Below, piece by piece: positions 8,733 through 16,695 of a DNA stretch of 64,000 nucleotides (positions within the stretch are counted from its first letter, which is position 1; each line of letters opens with the position of its first letter). This DNA comes from Nonomuraea cavernae (GTDB taxonomy: Bacteria > Actinomycetota > Actinomycetes > Streptosporangiales > Streptosporangiaceae). Location of the stretch: NCBI RefSeq assembly GCF_014646355.1, contig NZ_BMNH01000032.1:648-64647 (forward strand), read 5' to 3'. The notes below the pieces were generated by a model. It saw only the letters and a list, made by a program, of their open reading frames with translations, was not told the DNA's origin and ran no database searches. The position numbers were made by a program, and so were the translations under genes.

Positions 8733-9763
8733 GGGGCGTCCCCCCGCGGCTCCTCCGCGCCCGCCCGGCCGGTGGAGGCGCGCACCACGAGGTGGGGCGG
8801 CACCGTGACCAGGCGGGGCTCGCGCTCGCCGTGCCGCAACCGGTCGAGGAGCAGCTCGGCCGCGGCTCGGCCACGTTCGGCGGAGCCCAGGGAGACGCTG
8901 CTGAGCGACGGCCAGGACGCGGCGGCGAGGTCGGTGTCGTCCATGCCGACCACCGCCACGTCCCGCGGCACCCGCCGGCCGGCGGCGCGCAGCACGTCGA
9001 GCGCGCCCAGCGCGATCAGGTCGTTGGCGCACATCAGCGCGTCGAGGTCGGGCACCCGGTCGAGCAGCGTCGCCACCGCGCGGCCCCCCTCCGCGCGGTA
9101 GAAGTCTCCGATCTCCACCAGCTCCTCGTCGTACGGCAGGCCGAGCGCGCCGAGCGCCTCCCGGTAGGCGGCGCCGCGGGCCGCGCCCGGCACGGTGTCG
9201 AGCGGGCCGTTGACCAGTCCGATGCGGCGGCGGCCGAGCGCGTGCAGATGGTCGAGGGCGAGCCGGACACCGGTGCGCGAGTCGGCGCGCACGTTGTCGA
9301 CGGGCGTGCCCTCGGGCACCGAACCGATGATCACCACAGGGGCTCGGGCGGAGGCGAGCATCGCCAGGTGCGCCTCCGTGACCCGCAGCGGCACCATGAT
9401 GAGCCCGTCCACGTATCTCTCGCCGAGGCTGTGCAGCACCTCGATCTCGTCGGCCACGACGGCGTCGGTGGAGTGCAGCACGAGCCGGTAGCCGGCCGCC
9501 TTGAGCACCGGCTGGATCTCCCGCAGCATGGCCAGGTAGGCCGGGTTGCCGACGTCGGCCATGGCGAACGCGACCTGGTGGGTGCGGCGCGACTTGAGCG
9601 ATCTGGCCACGGCGTTGCGCACGTAGCCGAGCTCCTCGGCGGCGGCCAGCACCTTGCGCTCGGTCTCCTGCCGGGTCGGCAGTCCGTTGAGCACCCGTGA
9701 GACCGACGCGATGGAGACGCCCGCGCGCTGGGCGATCGTGGTGATCGTGGGTCCCTGGCCCAA
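8729..9763 (-). CDS. LacI-family transcriptional regulator of the ribosyl-sugar operon
   Basis: A 344-residue LacI/GalR-family repressor. The N-terminal helix-turn-helix (ITTIAQRAGVSIASVSRVLN, about residues 7-26) is followed by a hinge helix and a periplasmic-binding-protein-like effector domain carrying motifs such as VGMDDTDLAAASWPSLSSV. It is the promoter-proximal gene of the operon. Two GTAAACGTTT operators lie 18-53 bp upstream of its start, so autoregulation of the whole operon is very likely. The effector is unknown; the imported sugar or a ribosyl breakdown product is the natural guess. Confidence 0.95.
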   Translation of the reverse strand: MGQGPTITTIAQRAGVSIASVSRVLNGLPTRQETERKVLAAAEELGYVRNAVARSLKSRRTHQVAFAMADVGNPAYLAMLREIQPVLKAAGYRLVLHSTDAVVADEIEVLHSLGERYVDGLIMVPLRVTEAHLAMLASARAPVVIIGSVPEGTPVDNVRADSRTGVRLALDHLHALGRRRIGLVNGPLDTVPGAARGAAYREALGALGLPYDEELVEIGDFYRAEGGRAVATLLDRVPDLDALMCANDLIALGALDVLRAAGRRVPRDVAVVGMDDTDLAAASWPSLSSVSLGSAERGRAAAELLLDRLRHGEREPRLVTVPPHLVVRASTGRAGAEEPRGDAP

Positions 9764-9781
9764 AGCTGTCCTCCTGTGGAC

Positions 9782-9816
9782 GTAAACGTTTCCAGCGCGT
9801 TGCTGTAAACGTTTAC
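9782..9816. promoter_or_regulatory. Tandem LacI-type operators
   Basis: GTAAACGTTTAC at 9805-9816 is a perfect 12-bp palindrome. GTAAACGTTTCC at 9782-9793 is a one-mismatch second copy, centred 23 bp away, about two helical turns. Both match the AAACGTTT core typical of LacI/GalR operators and sit directly upstream of the LacI-family gene, where a bound dimer or tetramer would block the promoter. Confidence 0.9.
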
Positions 9817-9913
9817 CGTGTTTCGGACATGAAACCGGCAGCCGACCGCGAGGTCAAGTCACGATCGCATAACGCCAGGTCAGGGTAGGTGTCGGTGAGG
9901 AGGTGGTTCGACG

Positions 9914-11401
9914 ATGGCCCGATGTCTTGTCACGGGAGCGACCGGCTACATCGGCGGGCGGCTGGCCCCCGAGCTGCTGGCCGCCGGTCATCAGGTGCGG
10001 TGCATGGTGCGCACCACCCGCAAGCTGCGCGACCTGCCGTGGTCGGAGCGCGTCGAGCCGGCCGAGGCCGACGCGCTCGACCCGGAGGCGACCCGGCGGG
10101 CGCTGGACGGGATCGAGGTGGCCTACTACCTGATCCACACCATGGGCGCGCGCCGGGACTTCGCCGCGGCCGACCGGCAGGCGGCCGCCGTGTTCGCCGA
10201 GGCGGCGCGGGCGGCCGGCGTGCGCAGGATCGTCTACCTGGGCGGGCTCGCCTCCGGCGAGGCCCTGTCGCCGCACATGCGCTCGCGCGCCGAGGTGGCC
10301 GACACACTGCTGGCCTCCGGAGTCCCGGCCGTGGTGCTGCGGGCCGCGGTGATCATCGGGTCCGGGTCGGCCTCCTTCGAGATGCTGCGCTACCTGACCG
10401 AGCGGCTGCCGGTGATGACGACGCCGCGCTGGGTGCGGACCCGGACGCAGCCCATCGCGGTGCGCGACGTGCTGCGCTACCTGGTCGCCTGGGCGTCCGT
10501 GCCGGACCGCGTCGACCGCGCCTTCGACATCGGCGGCCCCGACGTGCTGACCTACGCCGACATGATGCGCGGGTACGCCGCCGTGGCCGGCCTGCCGCCA
10601 CGGCTGATCATTCCGGTGCCCCTGCTCAGCCCATGGCTGTCGGCCCACTGGGTCGGCCTGATCACACCGGTGCCGGCCGGCATCGCCCGCCCGCTGGTGG
10701 AGTCCCTGCGCAACGAGACCGTGTGCCGCGAACACGACATCGCCCGCTACGTCCCCGACCCGCCGGAGGGCCTGACCGGCTTTTCCCGGGCCGTGTCGCT
10801 GGCGCTGAAGAAGATCAAGGAGGCCGACGTGGAAACGCGCTGGACCTCGGCCTCCGTCCCGGGCGCGCCCAGCGACCCGCTGCCCACCGATCCCCACTGG
10901 ACGGGCGGCAGCCTGTACGTCGACCGGCGCACCCAGGTGGTCGACGCCGATCCGGCCACGCTCTGGCGGATGATCGAGGGCATCGGCGGCGAGAACGGCT
11001 GGTACTCCCTGCCCGTCGCCTGGCACCTGCGCGGAGCGATCGACCGCGCCCTCGGCGGGGTGGGGCTGCGCCGGGGCCGCCGCGATCCGGCGCGGCTCAG
11101 GGCGGGCGACGCGCTCGACTTCTGGCGGGTGGAGGAGGTCGAGCGCGGCCACCTGCTGCGGCTGCGGGCCGAGATGCGGCTGCCCGGTCTGGCCTGGCTG
11201 GAGCTGAGCGTGTCGCGCGAGGACGGCCGCACCGTCTACCACCAGCGGGCGATCTTCCATCCGCGCGGGCTGCTGGGGCATCTCTACTGGTGGACGATCT
11301 CGCCCTTCCACGAGCTGATCTTCGGCCGGATGTCCCGCAACCTGGCCGCCGCCGCGTCCGCGGCCGAGCCGCGTCCCGGCGAGCCGGCCGCGCGGGTGTG
11401 A
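9914..11401 (+). CDS. NAD(P)-binding SDR protein with C-terminal DUF2867 domain
   Basis: A 495-residue two-domain protein. The N-terminal atypical short-chain-dehydrogenase domain opens with the dinucleotide motif TGATGYIGG (residues 7-15) and carries a YYLIHTMG stretch. From about residue 330 the sequence matches the DUF2867/SRPBCC-like family, with DRRTQVVDADPATLWRMIEG as a marker. AGGAGGT lies about 8 bp upstream of the ATG. Proteins of this build are widespread but have no assigned reaction; quinone- or lipid-related redox chemistry is sometimes assumed. It is transcribed away from the ribosyl-sugar operon. Confidence 0.85.
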   Translation: MARCLVTGATGYIGGRLAPELLAAGHQVRCMVRTTRKLRDLPWSERVEPAEADALDPEATRRALDGIEVAYYLIHTMGARRDFAAADRQAAAVFAEAARAAGVRRIVYLGGLASGEALSPHMRSRAEVADTLLASGVPAVVLRAAVIIGSGSASFEMLRYLTERLPVMTTPRWVRTRTQPIAVRDVLRYLVAWASVPDRVDRAFDIGGPDVLTYADMMRGYAAVAGLPPRLIIPVPLLSPWLSAHWVGLITPVPAGIARPLVESLRNETVCREHDIARYVPDPPEGLTGFSRAVSLALKKIKEADVETRWTSASVPGAPSDPLPTDPHWTGGSLYVDRRTQVVDADPATLWRMIEGIGGENGWYSLPVAWHLRGAIDRALGGVGLRRGRRDPARLRAGDALDFWRVEEVERGHLLRLRAEMRLPGLAWLELSVSREDGRTVYHQRAIFHPRGLLGHLYWWTISPFHELIFGRMSRNLAAAASAAEPRPGEPAARV

Positions 11402-11457
11402 CCGGCCGGGACGCCGCGCCCCACGATCTCCCCGCCCTTGGTTGCCCTACCGCTTCC

Positions 11458-11501
11458 CCTCCGGATATGAATAAGTTTTGACGAACTTATCTATCCGGAG
11501 G
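11458..11501 (+). promoter_or_regulatory. Compound inverted repeat enclosing the ribosome-binding site
   Basis: A 10-bp arm CCTCCGGATA (11458-11467) is complementary to TATCCGGAGG (11492-11501). Inside it a second 7-bp pair ATAAGTT/AACTTAT (11471-11477, 11484-11490) closes a six-base loop, with a small asymmetric bulge between the stems. The right arm contains the GGAGG of the next gene. Folded RNA would hide the ribosome-binding site; as DNA it could equally be an operator. Confidence 0.75.
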
Positions 11502-11509
11502 AGGCGGCG

Positions 11510-12469
11510 ATGAACGCGCTCCCCGCCATGGCCAGGCCCAGGGTGGCCGTCTCGGGCTGCCTGCTCGGCGAGCCGGTACGGTTCAACGGCGGCCACAGCC
11601 GCGACCGGTTCCTGACCGGCGCCCTCGACCCGCACGTCGACTGGGTGCCGATCTGCCCGGAGATGGAAGCCGGGCTCGGCACCCCGCGCGAGACGCTCCG
11701 CCTGGAGAGCTCCGGCGACGGGCCGCGCCTCATGACCCGCAAGACCCGCGTGGACCTCACCGACCGGATGACCGCCCTGGCCCGCGCCCGGGCCGCCGCG
11801 CTCGACGTGGACGGGTACGTGTTCAAGGCCAAGAGCCCGAGCTGCGGCGTCCACGGCATCCCCGTGCACCGGGAGTCCGGCCCTCCGGCCGACCGGCGCG
11901 GCCGGGGCGTCTACGCCGGGGTCGTCATCTCGGCCGACCCGCTGCTGCCGGTCGAGGACGAGGGGCGGCTGCACGACGCGCTGCTCCGCGAGACGTTCGT
12001 GGAACGGATCTTCGCCCACGCCCGGCTGCGCGAGTTGCTGACCGGCGACTGGCGCCCGCGCGACCTGGTCGCCTTCCACGCCCGGCACAAGATGCAGATC
12101 CTCGCCCACGATCCGGCGACCTACCGCCTCGCCGGGCGGGTGGTCGCCCAGGCGGGCGTCGGGTCGCGTGACCGGCTGGCCGCCGACTACGCCCGGGTGT
12201 TCCGCATGGCGCTGGCCAGGAAGGCCAGTGTCGGCCGCAACGTCAACGTCCTTCACCACTGCCTCGGCATGATCAGCGTCGATCCCGTCCAGCGGGCCGA
12301 CCTGGTGGAGGTCATCGCCTCCTACCAGGCGGGCCTGGTGCCGCTGAGCGTGCCCGCGACGCTCCTGCGCCACCACGCCCGCGGCGAGGACAGCGGTTAC
12401 GTCCTCGACCAGAGCTACTTCGCGCCGTACCCGGCGGACCTGGCCCTGCGCAACCACGTCCCCGCCTGA
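11510..12469 (+). CDS. DUF523 and DUF1722 domain protein
   Basis: A 319-residue protein. The N-terminal DUF523 domain has VSGCLLGEPVRFNGGHSRD (about 14-32), and CPEMEAGLGTPRE and KSPSCGV supply conserved cysteines. From about residue 185 the C-terminal DUF1722 (YbgA-like) domain contains RHKMQILAHDP. In other bacteria this fusion often neighbours photolyase or MerR-type genes and is thought to be linked to oxidative or light stress; the biochemical role is unknown. GGAGGAGG precedes the ATG by 5-6 bp and is part of a large hairpin. The second in-frame ATG (codon 7) is a less likely start. Confidence 0.85.
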   Translation: MNALPAMARPRVAVSGCLLGEPVRFNGGHSRDRFLTGALDPHVDWVPICPEMEAGLGTPRETLRLESSGDGPRLMTRKTRVDLTDRMTALARARAAALDVDGYVFKAKSPSCGVHGIPVHRESGPPADRRGRGVYAGVVISADPLLPVEDEGRLHDALLRETFVERIFAHARLRELLTGDWRPRDLVAFHARHKMQILAHDPATYRLAGRVVAQAGVGSRDRLAADYARVFRMALARKASVGRNVNVLHHCLGMISVDPVQRADLVEVIASYQAGLVPLSVPATLLRHHARGEDSGYVLDQSYFAPYPADLALRNHVPA

Positions 12470-12502
12470 CCATCTCGTGCGGCCGCCTGGACGCCCGGCG
12501 GG

Positions 12503-13744
12503 TCACTCGCGGGCGGACGCCTCGGCCGGTTCGGACTCCCCTGCCGCCGAAGAGGCGACCGGCAGGGCGCGGATGGCCGGGACGCCCGTGAGGGCGACGA
12601 CGGCGGCGAGGACGCCGGGCACGATCAGGGCGACGGGAAGCGACGACGCCTCCGCGATGTAGCCGAGCAGCGCGGGCCCGACCAGCAGCCCGCTGTAGCC
12701 GAACGCGGTCACCAGGGACAGCGCCCGGCCGACCCGCCCGCCGGCCGCGCCGACGGCGCTGAAGATGACCGGCACCACCGTGGCCAGCCCGACGCCGGCC
12801 AGCGCCCAGCCGGTCCAGGCGCAGACCACGCGCAGCGAGGCGCCGGTCAGCGGCGCGGCCAGCACCAGGCCGTATCCGCAGGTGGCGATGATCCCGGCGA
12901 GCCGGATCGTGTTGACGGAGCCGAGCCGGGCCCGGATGGGGTCGCCGAGCAGCCGGATGGTCGTCATGGCCACGGCGAAGATCGTGTAGGCGAGCGGCGC
13001 GGCGGCGGCGTCGGTGTCGAGGACCCAGCGGGCGTGCAGGGCGGCCCAGTCGATGGCCGCCCCCTCGCTCAGGTGCCCGGCGAACGCGGCCACCCCGAGC
13101 AGCGCGATCAGCCCCCAGCGCAGCCCGCCTCCCGTGCCCCCACCGGCGGCTTCCTTCCCCGGCTCGGGATGCGCGGGCGGCGCGGGCAGCAACAGCGGAG
13201 CCAGCGGCACGTACAGGAACGGCACCACGATCGCGGCCGCGATGAGCAGCGTCTGCGCGTCCAGGTCGGCGCGCAGCACGATGGCGGTCAGCGCGCCGCC
13301 CGCCGCGCCGCCGAGGCTCCACGTGCCGTGGAAGGCCGAGATGATCGGCCGCGCGTAGGCGCGTTCGACCTCGACGGAGTGGGCGTTCATGGCGACTTCG
13401 GTCACGCCCAGCCCGAGGCCGAAGACCACCGCCAGGCCCGCCAGCGCCGGGTACGACGGCGCGAGCGCGGGGCCGAGCAGCACCACGGCCGACAGCGGGC
13501 CGCCGACCCAGCACACGACCCTGCTCGACCATCTGTCCACCAGCGGCCCGGCCACCAGCATCGACACCAGCGCGCCGGCCGAGATCAGCAGCAGCACGCT
13601 GCCGATCCTGCCGGCGCCCAGGTCCAGCCGCTCCTCGAGCGAGGGGAGGCCCGAGGCCCACAACCCCATCACGAACCCCGCCAGGAAGAAGTAGCCGAAC
13701 ACCCCGATGCGGGCGCGCCGGGCGTCCGCGAGACTTATGTTCAT
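12503..13744 (-). CDS. Major facilitator superfamily transporter
   Basis: A 413-residue integral membrane protein with about twelve hydrophobic helices, starting MNISLADARRARIGVFGYFF. The loop between helices 2 and 3 has GPLVDRWSSRVV, a variant of the MFS signature. It is divergent from a ROK-family regulator with only 35 bp between the starts, a common arrangement in which the regulator controls the exporter or sugar transporter. The substrate cannot be predicted; sequence flavour is closest to the FucP/YbjJ-like group. Confidence 0.88.
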   Translation of the reverse strand: MNISLADARRARIGVFGYFFLAGFVMGLWASGLPSLEERLDLGAGRIGSVLLLISAGALVSMLVAGPLVDRWSSRVVCWVGGPLSAVVLLGPALAPSYPALAGLAVVFGLGLGVTEVAMNAHSVEVERAYARPIISAFHGTWSLGGAAGGALTAIVLRADLDAQTLLIAAAIVVPFLYVPLAPLLLPAPPAHPEPGKEAAGGGTGGGLRWGLIALLGVAAFAGHLSEGAAIDWAALHARWVLDTDAAAAPLAYTIFAVAMTTIRLLGDPIRARLGSVNTIRLAGIIATCGYGLVLAAPLTGASLRVVCAWTGWALAGVGLATVVPVIFSAVGAAGGRVGRALSLVTAFGYSGLLVGPALLGYIAEASSLPVALIVPGVLAAVVALTGVPAIRALPVASSAAGESEPAEASARE

Positions 13745-13756
13745 GGCTAGAGCATA

Positions 13757-13767
13757 ATGAGTATCAT
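13757..13767. promoter_or_regulatory. Small inverted repeat in the MFS/ROK divergent spacer
   Basis: ATGA-GTA-TCAT forms an 11-bp interrupted palindrome in the 35-bp A/T-rich gap between divergent start codons. The position suits a binding site for the ROK regulator, but the element is short and could be chance. Confidence 0.35.
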
Positions 13768-13779
13768 GAGGCGTACACA

Positions 13780-14967
13780 ATGAGCGGGGCGACGACCAGC
13801 GTCGAACTGCGCGCGCACAACCGGGTCCGGCTGCTGCGCGCCGTGCACGACTGCGGCGCCACGCGCACCCGCTCGCAGCTGACCCGCGACCTCGGTCTGG
13901 CGAGGGGCACCGCGTCGGTGCTGGCCGCCGAGCTGGCCGGCGACCGGCTGGCGCACGAGGCGCCCGCGCCCGAGCACGGCCGGGGCCGCCCCACCCAGGT
14001 GCCGGGCCCGCACCCGGACGGCCCGCTCGCGCTGGCCGTCGACCTGCGCGAGGACGGCTGGGAGGTCGCCGCCTGCGAGCTGGGCGGCCATCCGACGCCC
14101 CTCGGCTCCGCCGGCCACGACGGCACCCCGGCGGACGCGCTCGGCCCGCTGGGCGAGGCGCTGCGGGGCCACCTGGCACGGCTCGGCCACCGGGTGGTCG
14201 GCGTGGGCGTGGCCGTGGCGGGCCCGGTGCGCGCCGGAGGGCTGGTCGACGTGGCGCATCTGCGCTGGCGCTCGGTCGACGTCCCCGCTCTGCTCGGACT
14301 CGGCGCCACGGTGCCGAAGGTGGGCAACGACACGGCGTTCGCGGGGCTGGCCGAGGCTCGCCGGGGCCTGCTGCGCGACGCCCGCGTGGGGCTGCACCTG
14401 CACGTCGACTTCGACGTCGGCGGGGTGCTGGTGGTGGACGGCCGGCCGCTGGGCGGCGCGGGCGGGATGGGCGCCGAGTTCGGGCACATGCCGCTCACCG
14501 GCGGGAGCGCGCCGTGCATGTGCGGGGCGCACGGCTGCTGGGGGATGGACGTGGGGGCCAACGCCCTGCTGCGTCACCTCGGGCTCGCCTACGGCGGCGG
14601 GAGGGGCCGCGCGCGGGCCGAACAGATCCTCGCCCGAGCCGCCCCGGCCGCCGCCGCGAGCGCGGAGGCGCGGGCGGTGCGCGCCTGCGCCCAGGCCCTC
14701 GGCCGGGGCGTCGCCGCTCTGACGAACGCGCACGACCCGGAGGTGGTGACGCTGTCGGGGCTCGGCGCCGACCTGTACGAGCGGGCCCTGCCCGCGCTCG
14801 TGGAGCCGTTCGAGACCGGTCTCATGACGATCCGCCGGGAGCGGCCGCCCCGGCTGGCCGCCTCCGCCCTCGGCTGGCGCGGTCCCCTGATCGGGGCCAT
14901 GGAGTCGGTCTTCGACGACTTCCTCACCGTCCGGGGCGTCGAGGCCTGGCGCCGGCTTCACACCTGA
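13780..14967 (+). CDS. ROK-family transcriptional regulator
   Basis: A 395-residue NagC/Mlc-type protein. The N-terminal winged helix (RSQLTRDLGLARGTASVLAAEL) is followed by a ROK sugar-kinase-like domain. The ROK zinc signature is visible as GAEFGHMPL followed by CMCGAHGCWG (around residues 247-256), with three cysteines plus the preceding histidine. The catalytic-type aspartate region is present, but this subgroup usually acts as sugar-responsive regulators. It is divergent from the MFS transporter gene, which it probably controls. Confidence 0.9.
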   Translation: MSGATTSVELRAHNRVRLLRAVHDCGATRTRSQLTRDLGLARGTASVLAAELAGDRLAHEAPAPEHGRGRPTQVPGPHPDGPLALAVDLREDGWEVAACELGGHPTPLGSAGHDGTPADALGPLGEALRGHLARLGHRVVGVGVAVAGPVRAGGLVDVAHLRWRSVDVPALLGLGATVPKVGNDTAFAGLAEARRGLLRDARVGLHLHVDFDVGGVLVVDGRPLGGAGGMGAEFGHMPLTGGSAPCMCGAHGCWGMDVGANALLRHLGLAYGGGRGRARAEQILARAAPAAAASAEARAVRACAQALGRGVAALTNAHDPEVVTLSGLGADLYERALPALVEPFETGLMTIRRERPPRLAASALGWRGPLIGAMESVFDDFLTVRGVEAWRRLHT

Positions 14968-15146
14968 GAAACCCCTGCGACACGCCCGGAATTCGGAATG
15001 TGATGGATACCACGCGGGAGGGCGGAAAGCACCCACAGGTCGCCGGCGCGCGGCACCGTACACGATCTTGCGGAGCCGCCCGCCCGGCGGTACGGATGGA
15101 GGCGGACGATGGGTGCGGCGGCAGGTTCCTGAGGGGAAGAGAACAC

Positions 15147-15551
15147 GTGGACCTTGAACTGGCGCTACGCGTGTGCGAGGCGGCGTTGAAGCAGGCGGCA
15201 CGCGAAGGCGCGCTGATCTCCGTGGCGGTGGTCGACGCGGGCGGCCATCTGGTGACGTTCCAGCGTATGGAGGGGGCGCGGCTCGCGGGGCCGGTGCTGG
15301 CCCCGGGCAAGGCCTACACCTCGGTGGCCCACGGCAGGCCCACCGCCGACCTGGCGGAGCTGGCCCGCCCGGGAGGCGAGCTCTACGGCCTGGCCGGTGA
15401 TCGTTTCGTCTGTTTCGGGGGCGGCGTCCCGCTGTGGGCGGACTACGGTGAGGGCGAACGGGTGATGGGCGGCGTAGGGGTCAGCGGAGGCACCATCGCG
15501 CAGGACGTGGCGTGCGCCGAAGCGGCCGCCTCGGTCTGGCACACCCGCTGA
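15147..15551 (+). CDS. HbpS/GlcG-like haem-binding protein (DUF336)
   Basis: A 134-residue protein beginning VDLELALRVCEAALKQAARE at a GTG preceded by GAGGGGA. The family fold (HbpS, GlcG, PduO C-terminal domain) is supported by SVAVVDAGGHLVTFQRMEGA, the PGKAYTSVAHGRPT segment and the C-terminal GGVGVSGGTIAQDVACAEAA. Members bind haem or corrinoid and form octamers; HbpS in Streptomyces senses haem and redox stress. No secretion signal is visible at this start. The longer upstream frame lacks coding character, so I did not use it. Confidence 0.85.
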   Translation: MDLELALRVCEAALKQAAREGALISVAVVDAGGHLVTFQRMEGARLAGPVLAPGKAYTSVAHGRPTADLAELARPGGELYGLAGDRFVCFGGGVPLWADYGEGERVMGGVGVSGGTIAQDVACAEAAASVWHTR

Positions 15552-15655
15552 GCGGTGACTTTCCGCACGGGGAATGGCAGGGATCCGCCATGATTAGCCC
15601 CTGCACGACGGGTAACAGGAAACCCCGAACGTCAATCCCCGAGGAGAGATCCGAG

Positions 15656-15961
15656 ATGGCACTTCCCACGCTCACCCCCGAGCAGCGCAAGGCGGCTCTG
15701 GAGAAGGCCGCCGAGGCGCGCGCGGCCCGCACCGCCCTGCTGGCCAAGGTCAAGGCAGGCGAGCTGTCCTTCGCCCAGCTGCTGGAGCGCGATGACGACA
15801 TCGCCAAGAAGATCAAGGTTTCGCAGGCCCTGCGCGCGGTCAAGGGCGTCGGCCCCGCCAAGGCCACCGCGCTGATGGAGGAGGCGGGCGTCGACGAGAA
15901 GCGCCGTCTCGGGGGCCTGGGCGCCCAGCAGCGCAAGAAGCTGGTCGACGCGCTCGGCTGA
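15656..15961 (+). CDS. mihF: Integration host factor, actinobacterial type
   Basis: A 101-residue nucleoid-associated protein. The N-terminal helix MALPTLTPEQRKAALEKAAE and the helix-two-turn-helix region with VKGVGPAKATALMEEAGVDE match actinobacterial IHF, which binds and bends DNA without strong sequence preference and supports phage integration, supercoiling and transcription. GAGGAGAG lies about 7 bp ahead of the ATG. The KVSQALRAVKGVG core differs from the SALLESLPGVG type that I recall for Streptomyces sIHF, so this may be a second paralogue. Confidence 0.88.
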   Translation: MALPTLTPEQRKAALEKAAEARAARTALLAKVKAGELSFAQLLERDDDIAKKIKVSQALRAVKGVGPAKATALMEEAGVDEKRRLGGLGAQQRKKLVDALG

Positions 15962-15974
15962 CACCGGGCGGCCG

Positions 15975-16002
15975 GGTCCGCGCGGAACCGACCGCGCGGA
16001 CC
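15975..16002. terminator. Bidirectional hairpin terminator between convergent genes
   Basis: GGTCCGCGCGG (15975-15985) and CCGCGCGGACC (15992-16002) form a perfect 11-bp stem with a six-base loop. It lies 13 bp after the mIHF stop and 46 bp from the end of the convergent response-regulator gene. There is no strong T-run, which is normal for actinomycete terminators. Confidence 0.75.
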
Positions 16003-16047
16003 GGCCGGCGTTCCGGGCCGGACCGCCCGGACCGTTCCCGAAGGGCG

Positions 16048-16695
16048 TCAGGACCGCAGGTAGGTCAGCACGGCGAGGACCCTGCGGTGCTGGTCGCTGT
16101 CGTCGGCGTACAGGCCGAGCTTGCTGAAGATGCTCCGGATGTGCTTCTCCACCGCCCCGTCGCTGATCACCAGCTGCCTGCCGATGGCCGGGTTGGACCT
16201 GCCCTCGGCCATCAGCCCCAGCACCTCCCGCTCGCGCGGGGTCAGCTGGGCCAGCGGATCATCCCTGCGCCTGCGCACCATCAACTGCGACACCACCTGC
16301 GGATCGAACACGGTCCCGCCCGCGGCGACCCGCCGCAGCCCCTCCAGGAACTCGTCGACGTCGACCACCCGGTCCTTCAGCAGGTAGCCCACCGCGCCCC
16401 TGGCGTCGGCCAGCAGGTCGTCGGCGTAGGAGACCTCGACGTACTGCGACAGGATGAGCACGGGCGCGCCCGGCACCCGGCTGCGGGCCTCGACCGCCGC
16501 CCGGAGCCCCTCGTCGGTGAACGACGGCGGCATCCGCACGTCCACCACCGACACGTCCGGCCGGTGCTCGGCCACGGCCGAGACGAGGCCGTCGCCGTCG
16601 CCGACGGCCGCCACCACCTCGCAGCCGAACTCTTCGAGCAGCCTGACCAGGCCCTCCCTGATCAGAACCGCGTCATCGGCCACGACTACGCGCAC
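16048..16695 (-). CDS. NarL/LuxR-type response regulator
   Basis: A 215-residue two-domain response regulator. The receiver domain has the acidic pocket VVADDA (Asp7, Asp8), the phospho-acceptor Asp52 in VVDVRMPPS and the conserved Lys in YLLKDRV. The C-terminal LuxR helix-turn-helix is clear (LTPREREVLGLMAEGRSNPA). Its ATG lies inside the 3' end of the sensor kinase gene (10-bp overlap), so the pair is co-translated. Target genes are unknown; the divergent membrane acyltransferase is a nearby candidate. Confidence 0.95.
   Translation of the reverse strand: MRVVVADDAVLIREGLVRLLEEFGCEVVAAVGDGDGLVSAVAEHRPDVSVVDVRMPPSFTDEGLRAAVEARSRVPGAPVLILSQYVEVSYADDLLADARGAVGYLLKDRVVDVDEFLEGLRRVAAGGTVFDPQVVSQLMVRRRRDDPLAQLTPREREVLGLMAEGRSNPAIGRQLVISDGAVEKHIRSIFSKLGLYADDSDQHRRVLAVLTYLRS

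Noticed and set aside
15003-15146. Longer HbpS-like protein with an upstream ATG
   Set aside because: The added residues show no signal peptide or homology, and GAGGGGA supports the GTG at 15147.
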